Positions 33,371 to 42,826 of a stretch of 64,000 nt of DNA are shown here, one piece after another. A model generated the notes under the pieces. It ran no database searches. It saw only the letters and a list, made by a program, of their open reading frames with translations, and had not been told where the DNA came from. How positions within the stretch are numbered: position 1 is the stretch's first letter; every line of letters starts with the position of its first letter. The DNA is from Agrococcus sp. ARC_14. GTDB lineage: Bacteria > Actinomycetota > Actinomycetes > Actinomycetales > Microbacteriaceae. The DNA is taken from contig NZ_JAKUDO010000001.1 in NCBI RefSeq assembly GCF_022436485.1, forward strand, positions 2,108,001 to 2,172,000. The letters run 5' to 3'. The position numbers and the translations under genes were made by a program.

Positions 33371-34398
33371 CGTGCGGCTCCCACGGTCGTGACGGACGAG
33401 TAGTCGAGGCCGGTGCGCGAGTTGCGTCGGCCGAGGGTGCGGTCGACGGCGTCGAGCAGCCGGTCGATGCTCGGCAGATAGTCGTGCTCGACGGCCGAGG
33501 GCGGGTAGGGCGTGTCGTAGCCGGTGACGCGCTCGGGCGCTGCCTCGAGGTGCTGGAAGGCGCGCTCGGCGACCGAGGCGACGAGCTCGCTGGAGACCGA
33601 CGACTCGTTCGGTGCCTCGTGCGCGACGATCAGGCGGCCGGTGCGACGCACCGACTCGACCACGGTGTCGACGTCGAGCGGCGAGATGGAGCGCAGGTCG
33701 ATGACCTCGATCTCGATGCCCTCGTCGGCCGCTGCGATCGCGGCGCGCAGCGCGGTCTCGACCGTCGGGCCGTAGGCGGCGATCGTCACGTCGCGGCCGC
33801 TCGCGACGATGTTGGCGGTCTCGAGGTCGCGCACGATCGTGCGGTCGACCTCCCCCTTCGTGTAGTACTTGCTCTTCGGCTCGAAGAACAGCACCGGGTC
33901 GTCGCTCTGGATCGCTGCGCGCAGCGTGGAGTACGCCTCCTGCGGCGTCGACGCGGTGACGACACGCAGACCCGCCGTGTGCGCGAAGTACGACTCGGGC
34001 GACTCGGAGTGGTGCTCGACCGAGCCGATCGCGCCGCCGAACGGCACGCGGATGGTCAGCGGCATCGTCACGCGGCCCTGCGAGCGGTAGCGCAGCTTCG
34101 CCACCTGCGCGACGATCTGGTCGAACGCGGGGTAGATGAAGCCGTCGAACTGGATCTCGGCCACCACGCGGAAGCCGCGGTAGCTCATGCCGATCGCCGT
34201 GCCGATGATCGCCGACTCCGCCAGCGGCGCATCGATCACGCGCTGCGGGCCGAAGGTGTCCTGCAGGCCGTCGGTGACGCGGAAGACGCCGCCGAGCTTG
34301 CCGATGTCCTCGCCCATCAGGAGCACGCGGTCGTCGCCGGAGAGCGAGTCGGCGAGCGCTGCGTTGATGGCCTTCGCCAGGGTGAGCGTCTCGGTCAT
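33367..34398 (-). CDS. bkdB: Branched-chain 2-oxoacid dehydrogenase E1 beta
   Basis: The 343-residue subunit has transketolase-like features: [68 protein letters not shown] and the C-terminal [30 protein letters not shown]. It pairs with E1 alpha to decarboxylate branched-chain 2-oxo acids using thiamine diphosphate. ATG at 34398 overlaps the bkdA stop. Confidence 0.94.
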   Translation of the reverse strand: MTETLTLAKAINAALADSLSGDDRVLLMGEDIGKLGGVFRVTDGLQDTFGPQRVIDAPLAESAIIGTAIGMSYRGFRVVAEIQFDGFIYPAFDQIVAQVAKLRYRSQGRVTMPLTIRVPFGGAIGSVEHHSESPESYFAHTAGLRVVTASTPQEAYSTLRAAIQSDDPVLFFEPKSKYYTKGEVDRTIVRDLETANIVASGRDVTIAAYGPTVETALRAAIAAADEGIEIEVIDLRSISPLDVDTVVESVRRTGRLIVAHEAPNESSVSSELVASVAERAFQHLEAAPERVTGYDTPYPPSAVEHDYLPSIDRLLDAVDRTLGRRNSRTGLDYSSVTTVGAAR

Positions 34399-35513
34399 GC
34401 CGTGGCCTCGATGCTGTTCACGAACGCCTGGTGCTCGAGGCGCTGGCGCTCCAGACGCCTGGTGGGCTGTGCGTAGACCTGGTCGAAGATCGCGTCGGCG
34501 AGGGGCGGCTCTGCGTGCTCGCACGCAGCACGGAACTCCTTGGCGAGCTGGTCGGCGCGGATCTTCGCCTCGGCGCGCACGGCCTCCATGTTGGCGCCCA
34601 TGCGCTCGAGCGCCCGCTCGACGCGGTCGAGCGGGTCCTTCGCGATCCACGCCTCCTCCTCTGCCCGGTCGCGGTAGCGCTTGGGGTCGTCGGTGGTGGT
34701 GTGCGGGCCGCGCCGGTAGGTGACGGCCTCGATGAACGTGGGGCCGCCGCCGCTGCGCGCGCGGTCGAAGGCGATGCGGGCGGCCGCGTGCATGGCGAGC
34801 ACGTCGTTGCCGTCGACGCGCATCGAGGGGATGCCGAAGCCGGTCGGGCGCAGCGCGAGCGGCACGCCCGACTGCAGGGCCACGGGCTCGGAGATGGCGT
34901 ACTGGTTGTTCTGGCAGAGGAAGACGACGGGCGCCTGGAAGGTGGATGCCCACACCAGCGCCTCGCTCACGTCGCCCTCGCTCGTGGCGCCGTCGCCGAA
35001 GGTGGTCAGCGCCACATCGTCGGAGCCATCCATCTTGGCGGCCATGGCGTAGCCGACGCCGTGCAGCGTCTGCGCGCCGATGATGATCTGCGATGGCGCC
35101 ATGCGGATCTCCTGCGGGTCCCAGCCGCTGTGGGCGTAGGCCTTCCAGATGCGGGCGAACTCGCTCATGTCGGCGCCTCGCAGCAGGGCGAAGCCGTGCT
35201 CGCGGTAGGAGCCGAAGACCCAGTCCTGCTCGCCGAGGGCGCGGGCGGGGCCGACCTGCGCGGCCTCCTGGCCCAGCAGCGGCGGCCACAGCACCAGGTG
35301 CCCCTGGCGGGTCAGGGCGAAGGCCTCGGTGTCGAGGCGGCGCACGCGCACCATGTCGACGTAGAGGTTCGTGAGCGCCGACTCGTCGATGTCGGTCAGG
35401 TGCGGATCGAGGAGCTCGTTCGGCAGCCGGGTGCCGTCGAGGTCGAGCACGGTCAGCGGGACATCCAGGCCGACGGCGAGCGCGGGATCGGGGGCTGGCA
35501 CGGTGATCGACAC
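34395..35513 (-). CDS. bkdA: Branched-chain 2-oxoacid dehydrogenase E1 alpha
   Basis: This 372-residue subunit carries the thiamine-diphosphate motif [14 protein letters not shown] (about 173-186) to QNNQYAIS (about 201-208), with [12 protein letters not shown] and [12 protein letters not shown] further along. It is the first gene of the operon. The GTG start at 35513 follows AGGAGGT by six bases; an in-frame start at 35621 would intrude on the regulator's promoter region. The operon is divergent from an Lrp/AsnC gene, the likely regulator. Confidence 0.93.
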   Translation of the reverse strand: MSITVPAPDPALAVGLDVPLTVLDLDGTRLPNELLDPHLTDIDESALTNLYVDMVRVRRLDTEAFALTRQGHLVLWPPLLGQEAAQVGPARALGEQDWVFGSYREHGFALLRGADMSEFARIWKAYAHSGWDPQEIRMAPSQIIIGAQTLHGVGYAMAAKMDGSDDVALTTFGDGATSEGDVSEALVWASTFQAPVVFLCQNNQYAISEPVALQSGVPLALRPTGFGIPSMRVDGNDVLAMHAAARIAFDRARSGGGPTFIEAVTYRRGPHTTTDDPKRYRDRAEEEAWIAKDPLDRVERALERMGANMEAVRAEAKIRADQLAKEFRAACEHAEPPLADAIFDQVYAQPTRRLERQRLEHQAFVNSIEATA

Positions 35514-35615
35514 GATCGAACCTCCTCGTTCGAAGCACCTTGTGGGTGCCGGTCGGATCCGATGGACTGGTTGTCCGCAGATCTGTCCTCCGACGCTATC
35601 CCCGGAACGCACTTC

Positions 35616-35685
35616 GCGCAATCAGCGACACGGTTGCTGCGCGGGGCGCGCATTCCGTCGAGGTCGACCCTGCGCTAGATTGCGC
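35616..35685. promoter_or_regulatory. Divergent regulatory region of bkd operon and Lrp gene
   Basis: GCGCAATC (35616-35623) and its inverse GATTGCGC (35678-35685) lie 62 bp apart, the second overlapping a TAGATT box (35676-35681) that is seven bases before the Lrp start codon. A third partial site GGTTGC follows at 35632-35637. Spaced half-sites are typical for Lrp-type octamers; binding by the adjacent regulator is inferred. Confidence 0.45.
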
Positions 35686-35688
35686 ATC

Positions 35689-36162
35689 ATGCGCACCGTC
35701 GATGACACAGACCGCAGGATCCTGCTCGAGCTCACGAAGCATCCCCGCATCACCAACGCCGCGATCGCCGAGCAGCTCGGCCTCGCCCGCAACACGGTGC
35801 AGAGCCGCGTCGCGGCGCTCGAGGCCTCGGATGCGCTGCAGGGCTTCGACCGCAGGTTCCACGCCGCGGCGCTGGGCTACCCGCTGACGGTCTTCATGGC
35901 GACGCACGTCGATCAGCCGAAGATCGACTCGGTGGTCGAGCAGCTGCGGCAGATCCCGGAGGTCGTGCAGGCGTTCGGGCTCTCCGGCCAGGCCGACGTG
36001 CTGGTGCGGATCGTCTGCCGCGACGCCGAGGATCTCTATCGCGTCAACAAGCTCGTGCTCGCCTGCGAGGGGGTCGAGCGCACCGAGACGTGGCTGTCGA
36101 TGGGCGAGCTCATCCCCTTCCGGCTCGCGCCGGTGCTCGAGCGCGATCTCGGGCGCAAATAG
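35689..36162 (+). CDS. Lrp/AsnC-family transcriptional regulator
   Basis: The 157-residue protein has an N-terminal winged helix (DDTDRRILLELTKHPRITNAAIAEQLGLARNTVQSRVAALE, about 5-45) and the RAM effector domain (about 65-150) with SGQADVLVRIVCRDAEDLYRV. It is divergent from the bkd operon and probably senses branched-chain amino acids. The ATG at 35689 is preceded by TAGATT seven bases away and no ribosome site, so its mRNA is likely leaderless. Confidence 0.92.
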   Translation: MRTVDDTDRRILLELTKHPRITNAAIAEQLGLARNTVQSRVAALEASDALQGFDRRFHAAALGYPLTVFMATHVDQPKIDSVVEQLRQIPEVVQAFGLSGQADVLVRIVCRDAEDLYRVNKLVLACEGVERTETWLSMGELIPFRLAPVLERDLGRK

Positions 36163-36209
36163 TTCGGAATCAAAAGAACATCCGTGCGTTCCATTCAGCG
36201 GAGGACACC

Positions 36210-37088
36210 ATGAACACGACGATCGACCTGCTGCCCGACGCGACCGACATGGGCCCGGTGCTGCTCAAGACCGCGAAGCTCGCGCGACTGGATCACTGGT
36301 ACACCGCCGGCGTGGGCCTCGAGCACATCGCCGAGCGCCCGGGCGTCGTCGAGCTCGGCGTCGGAGGCCGCGTCATCCTCGTGCTCGAGGAGGCGCCAGA
36401 CCTCCGCGGACCGAACCCGGCAGATGCCGGCCTGTTCCACACCGCGATCCTCTACCCGACCCACGCAGCGCTCGCCGCCGCGGTCGTGCGCATGACGCAG
36501 ATCCCGAACATCCAGTTCGCCGGCACCGGCGACCACCACGTCTCCGAGGCGTTCTACTTCGCCGACCCCGACGGCAACGGCGTCGAGCTCTACGTCGACC
36601 GGCCGCGCGACCAGTGGAGCTGGGTGGGCGGGCGCATCCACATGACCACCGAGTTCATCGACCCGAACCGCTTCGTGAACGAGCACCTCGACCGCGGTGC
36701 CTTCGGCGGCCCCGCCTCGCTCGCCCCTGCCGGCGCGAAGGTCGGCCACGTGCACCTGCAGGTGGGCGACGTGCCGAGCGCCCGAGCCTTCTACGTCGAC
36801 GCGCTGGGCTTCGCCGAGACCGCGGCGCTGGGCGACACTGCGCTGTTCGTCAGCGCCGGCGGCTACCACCACCACATGGCGATGAACGTCTGGAACTCGC
36901 GCGGCGCGAGCCGCCGGGCCGACACGCTCGGCCTCGGCCGCATCGAGATCAGGGTTCCGGACGCGGATGCGCTGGGCGCGGCACGCGAGCGGCTCATGGC
37001 GCGCGGGGTCGAGGTCGCCGATGACGGTCGCGGCATCCGATTCGACGACCCCTGGGCGAACCGCATCACGCTGCTGCCGACGGCGTAG
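36210..37088 (+). CDS. VOC-family (glyoxalase/dioxygenase-like) protein, CatE type
   Basis: This 292-residue protein has two or more beta-alpha-beta-beta-beta modules. The metal-ligand pattern is visible as LFHTAILYP, VELYVDRPRDQW, VGHVHLQVGDV and the YHHHMAMNVW stretch with MDR-like glutamate later. The closest known class is the CatE-like catechol 2,3-dioxygenase/glyoxalase group. GGAGGAC precedes the ATG. It follows the Lrp gene by 47 bp in the same direction. Substrate unknown. Confidence 0.8.
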   Translation: MNTTIDLLPDATDMGPVLLKTAKLARLDHWYTAGVGLEHIAERPGVVELGVGGRVILVLEEAPDLRGPNPADAGLFHTAILYPTHAALAAAVVRMTQIPNIQFAGTGDHHVSEAFYFADPDGNGVELYVDRPRDQWSWVGGRIHMTTEFIDPNRFVNEHLDRGAFGGPASLAPAGAKVGHVHLQVGDVPSARAFYVDALGFAETAALGDTALFVSAGGYHHHMAMNVWNSRGASRRADTLGLGRIEIRVPDADALGAARERLMARGVEVADDGRGIRFDDPWANRITLLPTA

Positions 37089-37096
37089 CCGAGAGC

Positions 37097-37143
37097 GCGC
37101 CGTACGCAGCCCTCCGTCGGAGCGCTCAGTCTGCGTACGGCGC
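37097..37143. terminator. Bidirectional terminator-like hairpin
   Basis: GCGCCGTACGCAG (37097-37109) and CTGCGTACGGCGC (37131-37143) are perfect 13-bp arms around a 21-base loop that itself contains CTCCG-T-CGGAG. The structure lies between the convergent VOC and lipoprotein genes, and its right arm covers the last codons of the lipoprotein gene. Confidence 0.65.
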
Positions 37144-37827
37144 GACGGGAAGCTCGGTCACGCTCGGCGGTGGATCGATCGGCGTGCCATCCTCTGTGAA
37201 GTACACCGGGCTGGTGTCCTCAGGGAAGTAGAACCGGGGCTGCCAGTCGACTCCTTCCACTGCGGGAAGTCGCAACGACGCGCCCTCGTAGACCTCACCG
37301 CCGAAGACCATGTCTGAGAGCGCCGACGCGTCGCCGGGGAAGCATGCGGTGGCTGCCGACGCCCGGATGCTGTGCCCTGCCGGACGGATGGTCACCACGC
37401 CACGGCCGACGTCGCCGCCCTCGCCGATGACGTTGACCTCCTGCCGGTCGCCCTCGCCATAGGTCGCGGTCTGCGCGGTCATGCCTGCATCCTCGAACGC
37501 GGCGGTCGCGGCGGCGACGGCTCCCTCGACATCGAGCACCTCCGGCTCGAGCACACGAGCCCAAGAGAACGCATACCCGGAGAGCGCGCCGTCGATCCGA
37601 CAGGGGATCGGGGATGCCCCGTACGACCCCTGATCGACGATCCAGTCGCCCTCGTGGATCGCCATGATCACCGAGTGCATGGTCGTCGCTGAGGAGACGT
37701 AGCGCTGCTCGCCGTCGCGGTAGAGGGCGTCGCCGATCGGCGCAGCGATCGCGCCACAGCCCGTGATCGTCGTCACCGTTCCGACGGCGAGCGCCGACAT
37801 CAAGCCGATCCGAGATCTACTGCGCAA
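37126..37827 (-). CDS. Putative lipoprotein
   Basis: A 233-residue product with an N-terminal signal (RSRSRIGLMSALAVG) ending in the lipobox ITGC, acylated cysteine at about residue 24. The start is a TTG at 37827 preceded by GGAG; the later ATG at 37797 would truncate the basic n-region of the signal. The mature part (about 210 residues) has several tryptophans and two cysteines but no motif I recognise. It is downstream of rsfS by 47 bp. Confidence 0.65.
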   Translation of the reverse strand: MRSRSRIGLMSALAVGTVTTITGCGAIAAPIGDALYRDGEQRYVSSATTMHSVIMAIHEGDWIVDQGSYGASPIPCRIDGALSGYAFSWARVLEPEVLDVEGAVAAATAAFEDAGMTAQTATYGEGDRQEVNVIGEGGDVGRGVVTIRPAGHSIRASAATACFPGDASALSDMVFGGEVYEGASLRLPAVEGVDWQPRFYFPEDTSPVYFTEDGTPIDPPPSVTELPVAPYAD

Positions 37828-37874
37828 CGTGCTCCGTCCATGCAGAAGTCGATGATGCGCTGCTGCGCGCGGGC

Positions 37875-38258
37875 CTACTCCGCGTCGGCCGCCGGGGCCT
37901 CCGGCACCTGCAGGTCGATGACCGGCGCATCGCGCCACAGCCGCTCGAGCTGGTAGTAGGTGCGCTCCTCCTCGTGGAAGACGTGCACCACGATGTCGGA
38001 GAAGTCGAGCAGCACCCAGCGGCCGTCGGCGCGGCCCTCGCGACGCACGGGCTTCGCACCCGCGGGCAGCAGCGCATCCTCGACCTCGCGCGCGATGGCG
38101 CTCACCTGGCGCTCGTTGCGCCCCGTCGCGATCAGGAACACGTCGGTCAGCGGCAGCTGGCCAGAGACGTCGAGCCCCACCAGATCCACCGCCAGCGCCT
38201 TGTCGGCAGCACGTGCTGCAGCGCGCGCGAGCGCGATCGCCTTGTCGTCCGCGCTCAT
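37875..38258 (-). CDS. rsfS: Ribosome silencing factor RsfS
   Basis: The 127-residue protein shows the RsfS/DUF143 pattern: LVGLDVSGQLPLTDVFLIATGRNERQVSAIAREVEDAL, then RREGRADGRWVLLDFSDIVVHVFHEEERTYYQLERLW. It binds ribosomal protein L14 and blocks subunit joining under starvation. It follows the membrane-anchored protein gene by 16 bp and belongs to the nadD operon, as is usual in actinobacteria. Confidence 0.95.
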   Translation of the reverse strand: MSADDKAIALARAAARAADKALAVDLVGLDVSGQLPLTDVFLIATGRNERQVSAIAREVEDALLPAGAKPVRREGRADGRWVLLDFSDIVVHVFHEEERTYYQLERLWRDAPVIDLQVPEAPAADAE

Positions 38259-38274
38259 CGCGCACCCCCAGAGA

Positions 38275-39453
38275 TCAGAGCCAGCCCTGCGAGAGTGCGA
38301 GAGCCAGGAAGCCTGCAACCGCCACCGCGAAACCACCCGCACCGACGCCGATGGCCACGGGCCAGACGTTGGGGCGCTGCTTCTTCGGCGCGATCTGCAC
38401 GCGAGCATTTGCATACGACGAGACCGCCTTCGAGGCGCGCACGGGCGCCGTCTCCGGGCTCGTCACCTCGCCCTCGGCGACATCGGAGTCGACGTCGTTG
38501 CCGTCGATGGCGGCACGGCCGCGGCCGGACGAGGCGAAGCCCTCCGGCACGTCGATCGAGCCGGTGACGAGCAGGCCGTCATCGCCCTCGAGCGTGAAGT
38601 CGGGGCTCTCGCTGCCTGCGGGCAGCACGAGCGCGTTCGCCGTGATCGACGAGGTCGAGGTGCCGCCGCTGCCGGCGACGCCCTGCTCTCGCAGGTCGGC
38701 GATGTGGTGCTCCGAGGTGTCGGGCACGACGTTGACGATGACGGGCAGACGCTGCGACTGGCCGCGGCTCGGGCCGGCGACGACCGTGTCGTCGGCGTCC
38801 TCCAGTGCCTGGCGGCGATCCTCGAGCTCTGCGGGCGTCACCTCTGCGATGCGACGCGAGGAGACCCGAGGCTGCTGGACGACGACCTCGTCGATCTCGA
38901 GATCGTCGACCTCGGCGTCGCTGACGGTGTCGAGGCCCTGCACGTCGTCGATCTGCGCGCTCGAGCGGCGGGCAGACGAGGGTGCGGGAACGGATGCGTC
39001 TGCGGGCGCGGGAGCGCTGGGAGCCTCGGGCTCGGCGAGCTCTGCCTCGAGCGCGTCGACGCCCTCGGCGGCGCCGGGGTCGACCTGCTGGATGGCGACC
39101 GTCTCGGCCGGCTCGGCGGTGGCCGGGGCAGCATCCTGCGCCTCCGGCTCCTTCTCCTGTGCGCCCTTGCCCTTCTTGCGGCCGAAGAATCGGCCGAGCG
39201 GCTTGACGGGCTCGGCGTCGACAGGCTCGGCGTCGACAGGCTCGGCCTGCTGCTCGGACTCAGCCTCGTGCGCCGCTGCGGGAACGCTGGGCGTCGAGTG
39301 ACGGCCGAGGTGCGCAGGCTCCTCGACGGATGCGCGCTGCTCGTCATCGCCCGGGACGGGCGGCACGCCGCCCGTGGTGGCCAGCTCCTCGGCGCGTTCG
39401 CGCGCGCGAAGCTCGCGCCGCGTGAGCGGGCGCTCTTCGTTCGCGTCGGTCAT
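38275..39453 (-). CDS. Acidic protein with C-terminal membrane anchor, between nadD and rsfS
   Basis: The 392-residue product is mostly disordered and acidic (Glu/Ala/Pro-rich with a [11 protein letters not shown] repeat near 72-82), with a conserved-looking segment around 255-330 and one membrane helix at the C-terminus (about 365-388, [25 protein letters not shown]). A protein of this type often sits between nadD and rsfS in Microbacteriaceae. Its ATG overlaps the nadD stop (ATGA). Function unknown. Confidence 0.75.
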   Translation of the reverse strand: MTDANEERPLTRRELRARERAEELATTGGVPPVPGDDEQRASVEEPAHLGRHSTPSVPAAAHEAESEQQAEPVDAEPVDAEPVKPLGRFFGRKKGKGAQEKEPEAQDAAPATAEPAETVAIQQVDPGAAEGVDALEAELAEPEAPSAPAPADASVPAPSSARRSSAQIDDVQGLDTVSDAEVDDLEIDEVVVQQPRVSSRRIAEVTPAELEDRRQALEDADDTVVAGPSRGQSQRLPVIVNVVPDTSEHHIADLREQGVAGSGGTSTSSITANALVLPAGSESPDFTLEGDDGLLVTGSIDVPEGFASSGRGRAAIDGNDVDSDVAEGEVTSPETAPVRASKAVSSYANARVQIAPKKQRPNVWPVAIGVGAGGFAVAVAGFLALALSQGWL

Positions 39454-40046
39454 GCTGTCTGTCTCCGGTAGAGGTCGTGCTTGCTGATGTATTGAACCAC
39501 CCCGTCGGGCACCAGGTACCAGACGGGATATCCGGCGCGGACACGCGCACGGCAATCGGTCGAGGATATCGCAAGCGCGGGGATCTCCAGGAGCGAGACG
39601 CGCTCTTTCGGATAACCCGACATCTCGAGCTGGTGCCCCGGGCGAGTGACAGCGACGAAGTGGGCGAGCTGCCAGAGCTCCTCCAGGTCCTTCCACTCCA
39701 CGATCGAGGCGAACGCATCCGCACCCGTGATGAAGAAGAGGTCGGCGTCCGGATGCAGCGCCCGCAGGTCGCGCAGGGTGTCGATCGTGTAGGTCGGGCC
39801 GTCGCGGTCGACGTCGACGCGGCTGACCTTGAAGCGGGGGTTCGACGCCGTCGCGACCACCGTCATCAGGTAGCGGTCCTCGCTCAGCGAGACGTCGCGC
39901 TTCTGATACGGCTCGCCCGTCGGCACGAAGACGACCTCGTCGAGCTCGAAGTGCTGCGCGACCTCGCTCGCTGCCACGAGGTGCCCGTGGTGGATCGGGT
40001 CGAAGGTGCCGCCCATGATGCCGAGGCGGCGCCGGCGCTCGGGCAC
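39450..40046 (-). CDS. nadD: Nicotinate-nucleotide adenylyltransferase
   Basis: The 198-residue enzyme has the nucleotidyltransferase motif [10 protein letters not shown] (about 13-22), [30 protein letters not shown] and the late [10 protein letters not shown]. It adenylates nicotinate mononucleotide in NAD synthesis. The start is a GTG at 40046; the ribosome site is poor and an ATG ten codons later (GGTFDP context) is the alternative. It follows a small membrane-protein gene by ten bases. Confidence 0.93.
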   Translation of the reverse strand: MPERRRRLGIMGGTFDPIHHGHLVAASEVAQHFELDEVVFVPTGEPYQKRDVSLSEDRYLMTVVATASNPRFKVSRVDVDRDGPTYTIDTLRDLRALHPDADLFFITGADAFASIVEWKDLEELWQLAHFVAVTRPGHQLEMSGYPKERVSLLEIPALAISSTDCRARVRAGYPVWYLVPDGVVQYISKHDLYRRQTA

Positions 40047-40056
40047 GGCGCTGGTG

Positions 40057-40239
40057 TCAGTGGCGATCGGCAGCGGGTGCCTGCGCGTCTGCGCGGCGGT
40101 TGGCGACGTCGCGGAAGGAGCGCAGCACGATGGCGGAGATGAGGAAGACCGCGGCGGTGATGCCCGCAGCGATGAAGGGTGCGACTTCGGCGCCGGCCGA
40201 TTCGGCCTCAGCGGCGGTCGCGAGCACAAGCAGGTTCAT
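40057..40239 (-). CDS. Small single-pass membrane protein
   Basis: A 60-residue product with one membrane helix (about 20-42, [20 protein letters not shown]) and a basic tail ([14 protein letters not shown]). GGAGGCACCC just before the ATG at 40239 is a very strong ribosome site, which supports that this short gene is real. It sits between proA and nadD in the operon. No function known. Confidence 0.8.
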   Translation of the reverse strand: MNLLVLATAAEAESAGAEVAPFIAAGITAAVFLISAIVLRSFRDVANRRADAQAPAADRH

Positions 40240-40288
40240 GGGTGCCTCCGATCAGAGCAAGCCTAGCGCGGCAAGTGCCGATCTCCGT

Positions 40289-41551
40289 TCAGGGCCGCAC
40301 CTGACCGGTGCCGCGCACGAGCCACTTCGTGCTCGTCAGCTCCGGCAGGCCCATGGGCCCGCGCGCGTGCGCCTTCTGCGTCGAGATCCCGACCTCCGCG
40401 CCGAAGCCGAACTCGCCGCCGTCGGTGAACCGGGTGGATGCGTTGTGCATGACCACGGCGGAGTCGACCTCCGCCAGGAACCTGGCCGCCGCATCCGCGT
40501 CGCTCGTCAGGATCGTGTCGGTGTGATGCGTGCCGAAGCGGTTGACGTGCTCGATCGCCGCGTCGAGGTCGTCGACGACGCCGATCGCGACATCCATCGA
40601 GAGGTGCTCGGTTGCCCAGCCGCCCTCCCCCAGTGGCTGCACGCCGTCGACGCCGGGCAGCGCGCCGTCCGCGTGGATCGTGACGCCCGCCTCCTGCAGC
40701 GCGCCCGCGAGCACGGGCACGGCGGTCGCGGCGATGTCGCGGTGCACGAGCACCGTCTCGAGCGCATTGCAGACGCTGGTGCGCTGGGTCTTGGCGTTGA
40801 GCACGATCTCGAGGGCCATCGGCAGATCGGCGGCGCGGTCGACGAAGGCGTGCACGATGCCGGCGCCCGTCTCGATCACGGGCACCGTCGACTCGGTGAC
40901 GACCCGCTCGATGAGCGCTGCGCTCCCCCGCGGCACCAGCAGGTCGACGAGGCCGCGCGCCTGCATGAGCCGGCCTGCGCCGTCGCGACCGAAGCGGTCG
41001 ATGGTCTGCACCGACTCGCGCGGCAGCCCCTGCGCCTCGATGGCGCCCTGCATGGTGGCGACGAGCACCGCGTTCGTGCGCTCGGCCGCCGAGCCGCCGC
41101 GCAGCACGACGGCGTTGCCGGAGCCGAGCGCGATGCAGGCGAGGTCGACCGTGACGTTGGGCCGTGCCTCGTAGATCACGCCGATGACGCCGAAGGGCAC
41201 GCGCACCTGGGTGAGGTCGATGCCGTTCGGCAGCGTGCGCTGGCGCAGCACCTCACCGATCGGGTCGGGCAGCGAGGCCAGCTGGCGGGCGGCGTCGGCG
41301 AGGCCGGCGATGCGGGTGTCGTCGAGCAGCAGGCGGTCGAGCAGACCGGCGTCCAGGCCGCTCTCGCGACCACGTGCGAGGTCCTCGGCGTTGGCCGCGA
41401 GGATCGACGCGCTCGCCGCCTCGATCGACTCGGCGATGGCGGTGATCGCGGCATGCCGCTGCTCGGCCGGCGCGACGCCGAGCGCGCGCGAGGCGCGCTG
41501 GGATGCGCTCAGGAGCGCCTCGAAGTCGTCGGTCGTGCCATCAGCAGCCAT
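40289..41551 (-). CDS. proA: Glutamate-5-semialdehyde dehydrogenase
   Basis: The 420-residue enzyme has the ProA core: VPFGVIGVIYEARPNVTVD, LGSGNAVVLRGGSAA, the catalytic cysteine in TSVCNALET (about residue 261) and FGFGAEVGISTQKAHARGPMGL near the end. It reduces gamma-glutamyl phosphate to the semialdehyde in proline synthesis. It is separated from proB by a GNAT gene; the three are cotranscribed. Confidence 0.96.
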   Translation of the reverse strand: MAADGTTDDFEALLSASQRASRALGVAPAEQRHAAITAIAESIEAASASILAANAEDLARGRESGLDAGLLDRLLLDDTRIAGLADAARQLASLPDPIGEVLRQRTLPNGIDLTQVRVPFGVIGVIYEARPNVTVDLACIALGSGNAVVLRGGSAAERTNAVLVATMQGAIEAQGLPRESVQTIDRFGRDGAGRLMQARGLVDLLVPRGSAALIERVVTESTVPVIETGAGIVHAFVDRAADLPMALEIVLNAKTQRTSVCNALETVLVHRDIAATAVPVLAGALQEAGVTIHADGALPGVDGVQPLGEGGWATEHLSMDVAIGVVDDLDAAIEHVNRFGTHHTDTILTSDADAAARFLAEVDSAVVMHNASTRFTDGGEFGFGAEVGISTQKAHARGPMGLPELTSTKWLVRGTGQVRP

Positions 41552-41583
41552 GCCTCGATCCTAGGAGGCGACGGATGCCGCGG

Positions 41584-42027
41584 TCACGCCTGTCCGCCCC
41601 CAGGGCCGAGGGGTGGGTCGAGCCGCCGTCCGAGCACGGTCACGCCCTGGTCGTCGTAGCCCAGGGCACGGTAGAAGTCGAGCACGCCGTCGTTGCCGGC
41701 CCGCACCATCAGCTGCAGCTTCACGCCGCCGGCTGCGACGATCCAGGCCTCTGCCGCCCGCATGAGCGCAGCCCCGAGACCCTGCCGCTGCCGCGCGGGA
41801 TCGACGGCCAGGTAGTAGACCCAGCCGCGGTGGCCGTCGTGGCCGACCATGGCGGTGGCGACGAGCGCGTCGCCGTCGCGGATGCCGAGCACCGCCGATG
41901 TCGCGCCGTCGACGGCGCGCGCGAAGTCGGTCTCCGGCACGTTCCAGGGCCGCGTGAGCCCCGTCGCGTGCCACAGCGCGATCGCCGCTCCCGCGTCGCC
42001 GTGGCCCAGCGCTTCGACCGGCGTCAT
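41584..42027 (-). CDS. GNAT-family N-acetyltransferase (YpeA-like)
   Basis: The 147-residue protein has a GNAT fold: TRPWNVPETDFARA near the N-terminus, then the acetyl-CoA loop VDPARQRQGLGAALM (about 75-89) and FYRALGYDDQG. The WNxPxxD pattern is that of YpeA-type acetyltransferases. It starts five bases after proB. Substrate unknown. Confidence 0.88.
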   Translation of the reverse strand: MTPVEALGHGDAGAAIALWHATGLTRPWNVPETDFARAVDGATSAVLGIRDGDALVATAMVGHDGHRGWVYYLAVDPARQRQGLGAALMRAAEAWIVAAGGVKLQLMVRAGNDGVLDFYRALGYDDQGVTVLGRRLDPPLGPGGGQA

Positions 42028-42031
42028 GGGC

Positions 42032-42826
42032 TCAACCCTCGTCTGGCTCGCGCACGGGCTGCGGGTTCGGCTCGAACTCGGTGCCGAGGCGCTCCCCCGC
42101 CACCAGCCGCTCGAGCAGCGGCGTCGCCGTGACCGTCACGCGCACGCCCGCGTCGGCGGCGAGCCGCGCCGCATCCACCTTCGTCATCGCGCCGCCGGAG
42201 CCGATGTGCGAGCCGCTCGCGCCCAGCCGCACGCCCTCCAGAGGGTCGCCGTATGGCACCGTGCTGATGGGCTCGGAGCCGGCCTCGTCGGGCGGCGCCG
42301 TGCGCAGCGCAGCGATGTCCGAGAGCAGGATCAGCCTGTCGGCGCCCATGAGCCGTGCGACGAGCGCCGCGAGCCGGTCGTTGTCGCCGAACCGGATCTC
42401 GTGGGTCGCGACGGTGTCGTTCTCGTTGATGATCGGCAGCATCCGCAGCTCGAGCAGCCGCCGCAGCGCATTGCGCGCATTGACCCGGTGCGAGTCCATG
42501 TCCATGTCGGATGCGGTGAGGAGGATCTGCGCGGCCGTCACCTCGTGGCGGGAGAGGCTGCGCTGGTAGCGGTTCATGAGCACGTTCTGGCCGACGGCGG
42601 CCGCGGCCTGCTGCATGGGCAGGTCGACGGGGCGCTCGTCGAGGCCGAGGAAGGGCATGCCGGTCGAGATGGCGCCCGAGGACACCAGCACGACCCTGCT
42701 GTGACGATGCAGGCTCGCGAGCCCGTCGACGAGCGGCTCGATCTGTGCGCGGCGCTCGCCCGAGATCGACGACGATCCGACCTTGACGACGATCAGCTCG
42801 GCCGCGCTGCGGTCGAGGCTCGTCAT
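42032..42826 (-). CDS. proB: Glutamate 5-kinase, short form
   Basis: This 264-residue amino-acid kinase has [25 protein letters not shown], the [19 protein letters not shown] loop, [18 protein letters not shown] and [15 protein letters not shown]. It phosphorylates glutamate in the first step of proline synthesis. The C-terminal PUA domain of the E. coli enzyme is absent; this short form is common. Its ATG overlaps the obgE stop (ATGA). Confidence 0.95.
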   Translation of the reverse strand: MTSLDRSAAELIVVKVGSSSISGERRAQIEPLVDGLASLHRHSRVVLVSSGAISTGMPFLGLDERPVDLPMQQAAAAVGQNVLMNRYQRSLSRHEVTAAQILLTASDMDMDSHRVNARNALRRLLELRMLPIINENDTVATHEIRFGDNDRLAALVARLMGADRLILLSDIAALRTAPPDEAGSEPISTVPYGDPLEGVRLGASGSHIGSGGAMTKVDAARLAADAGVRVTVTATPLLERLVAGERLGTEFEPNPQPVREPDEG

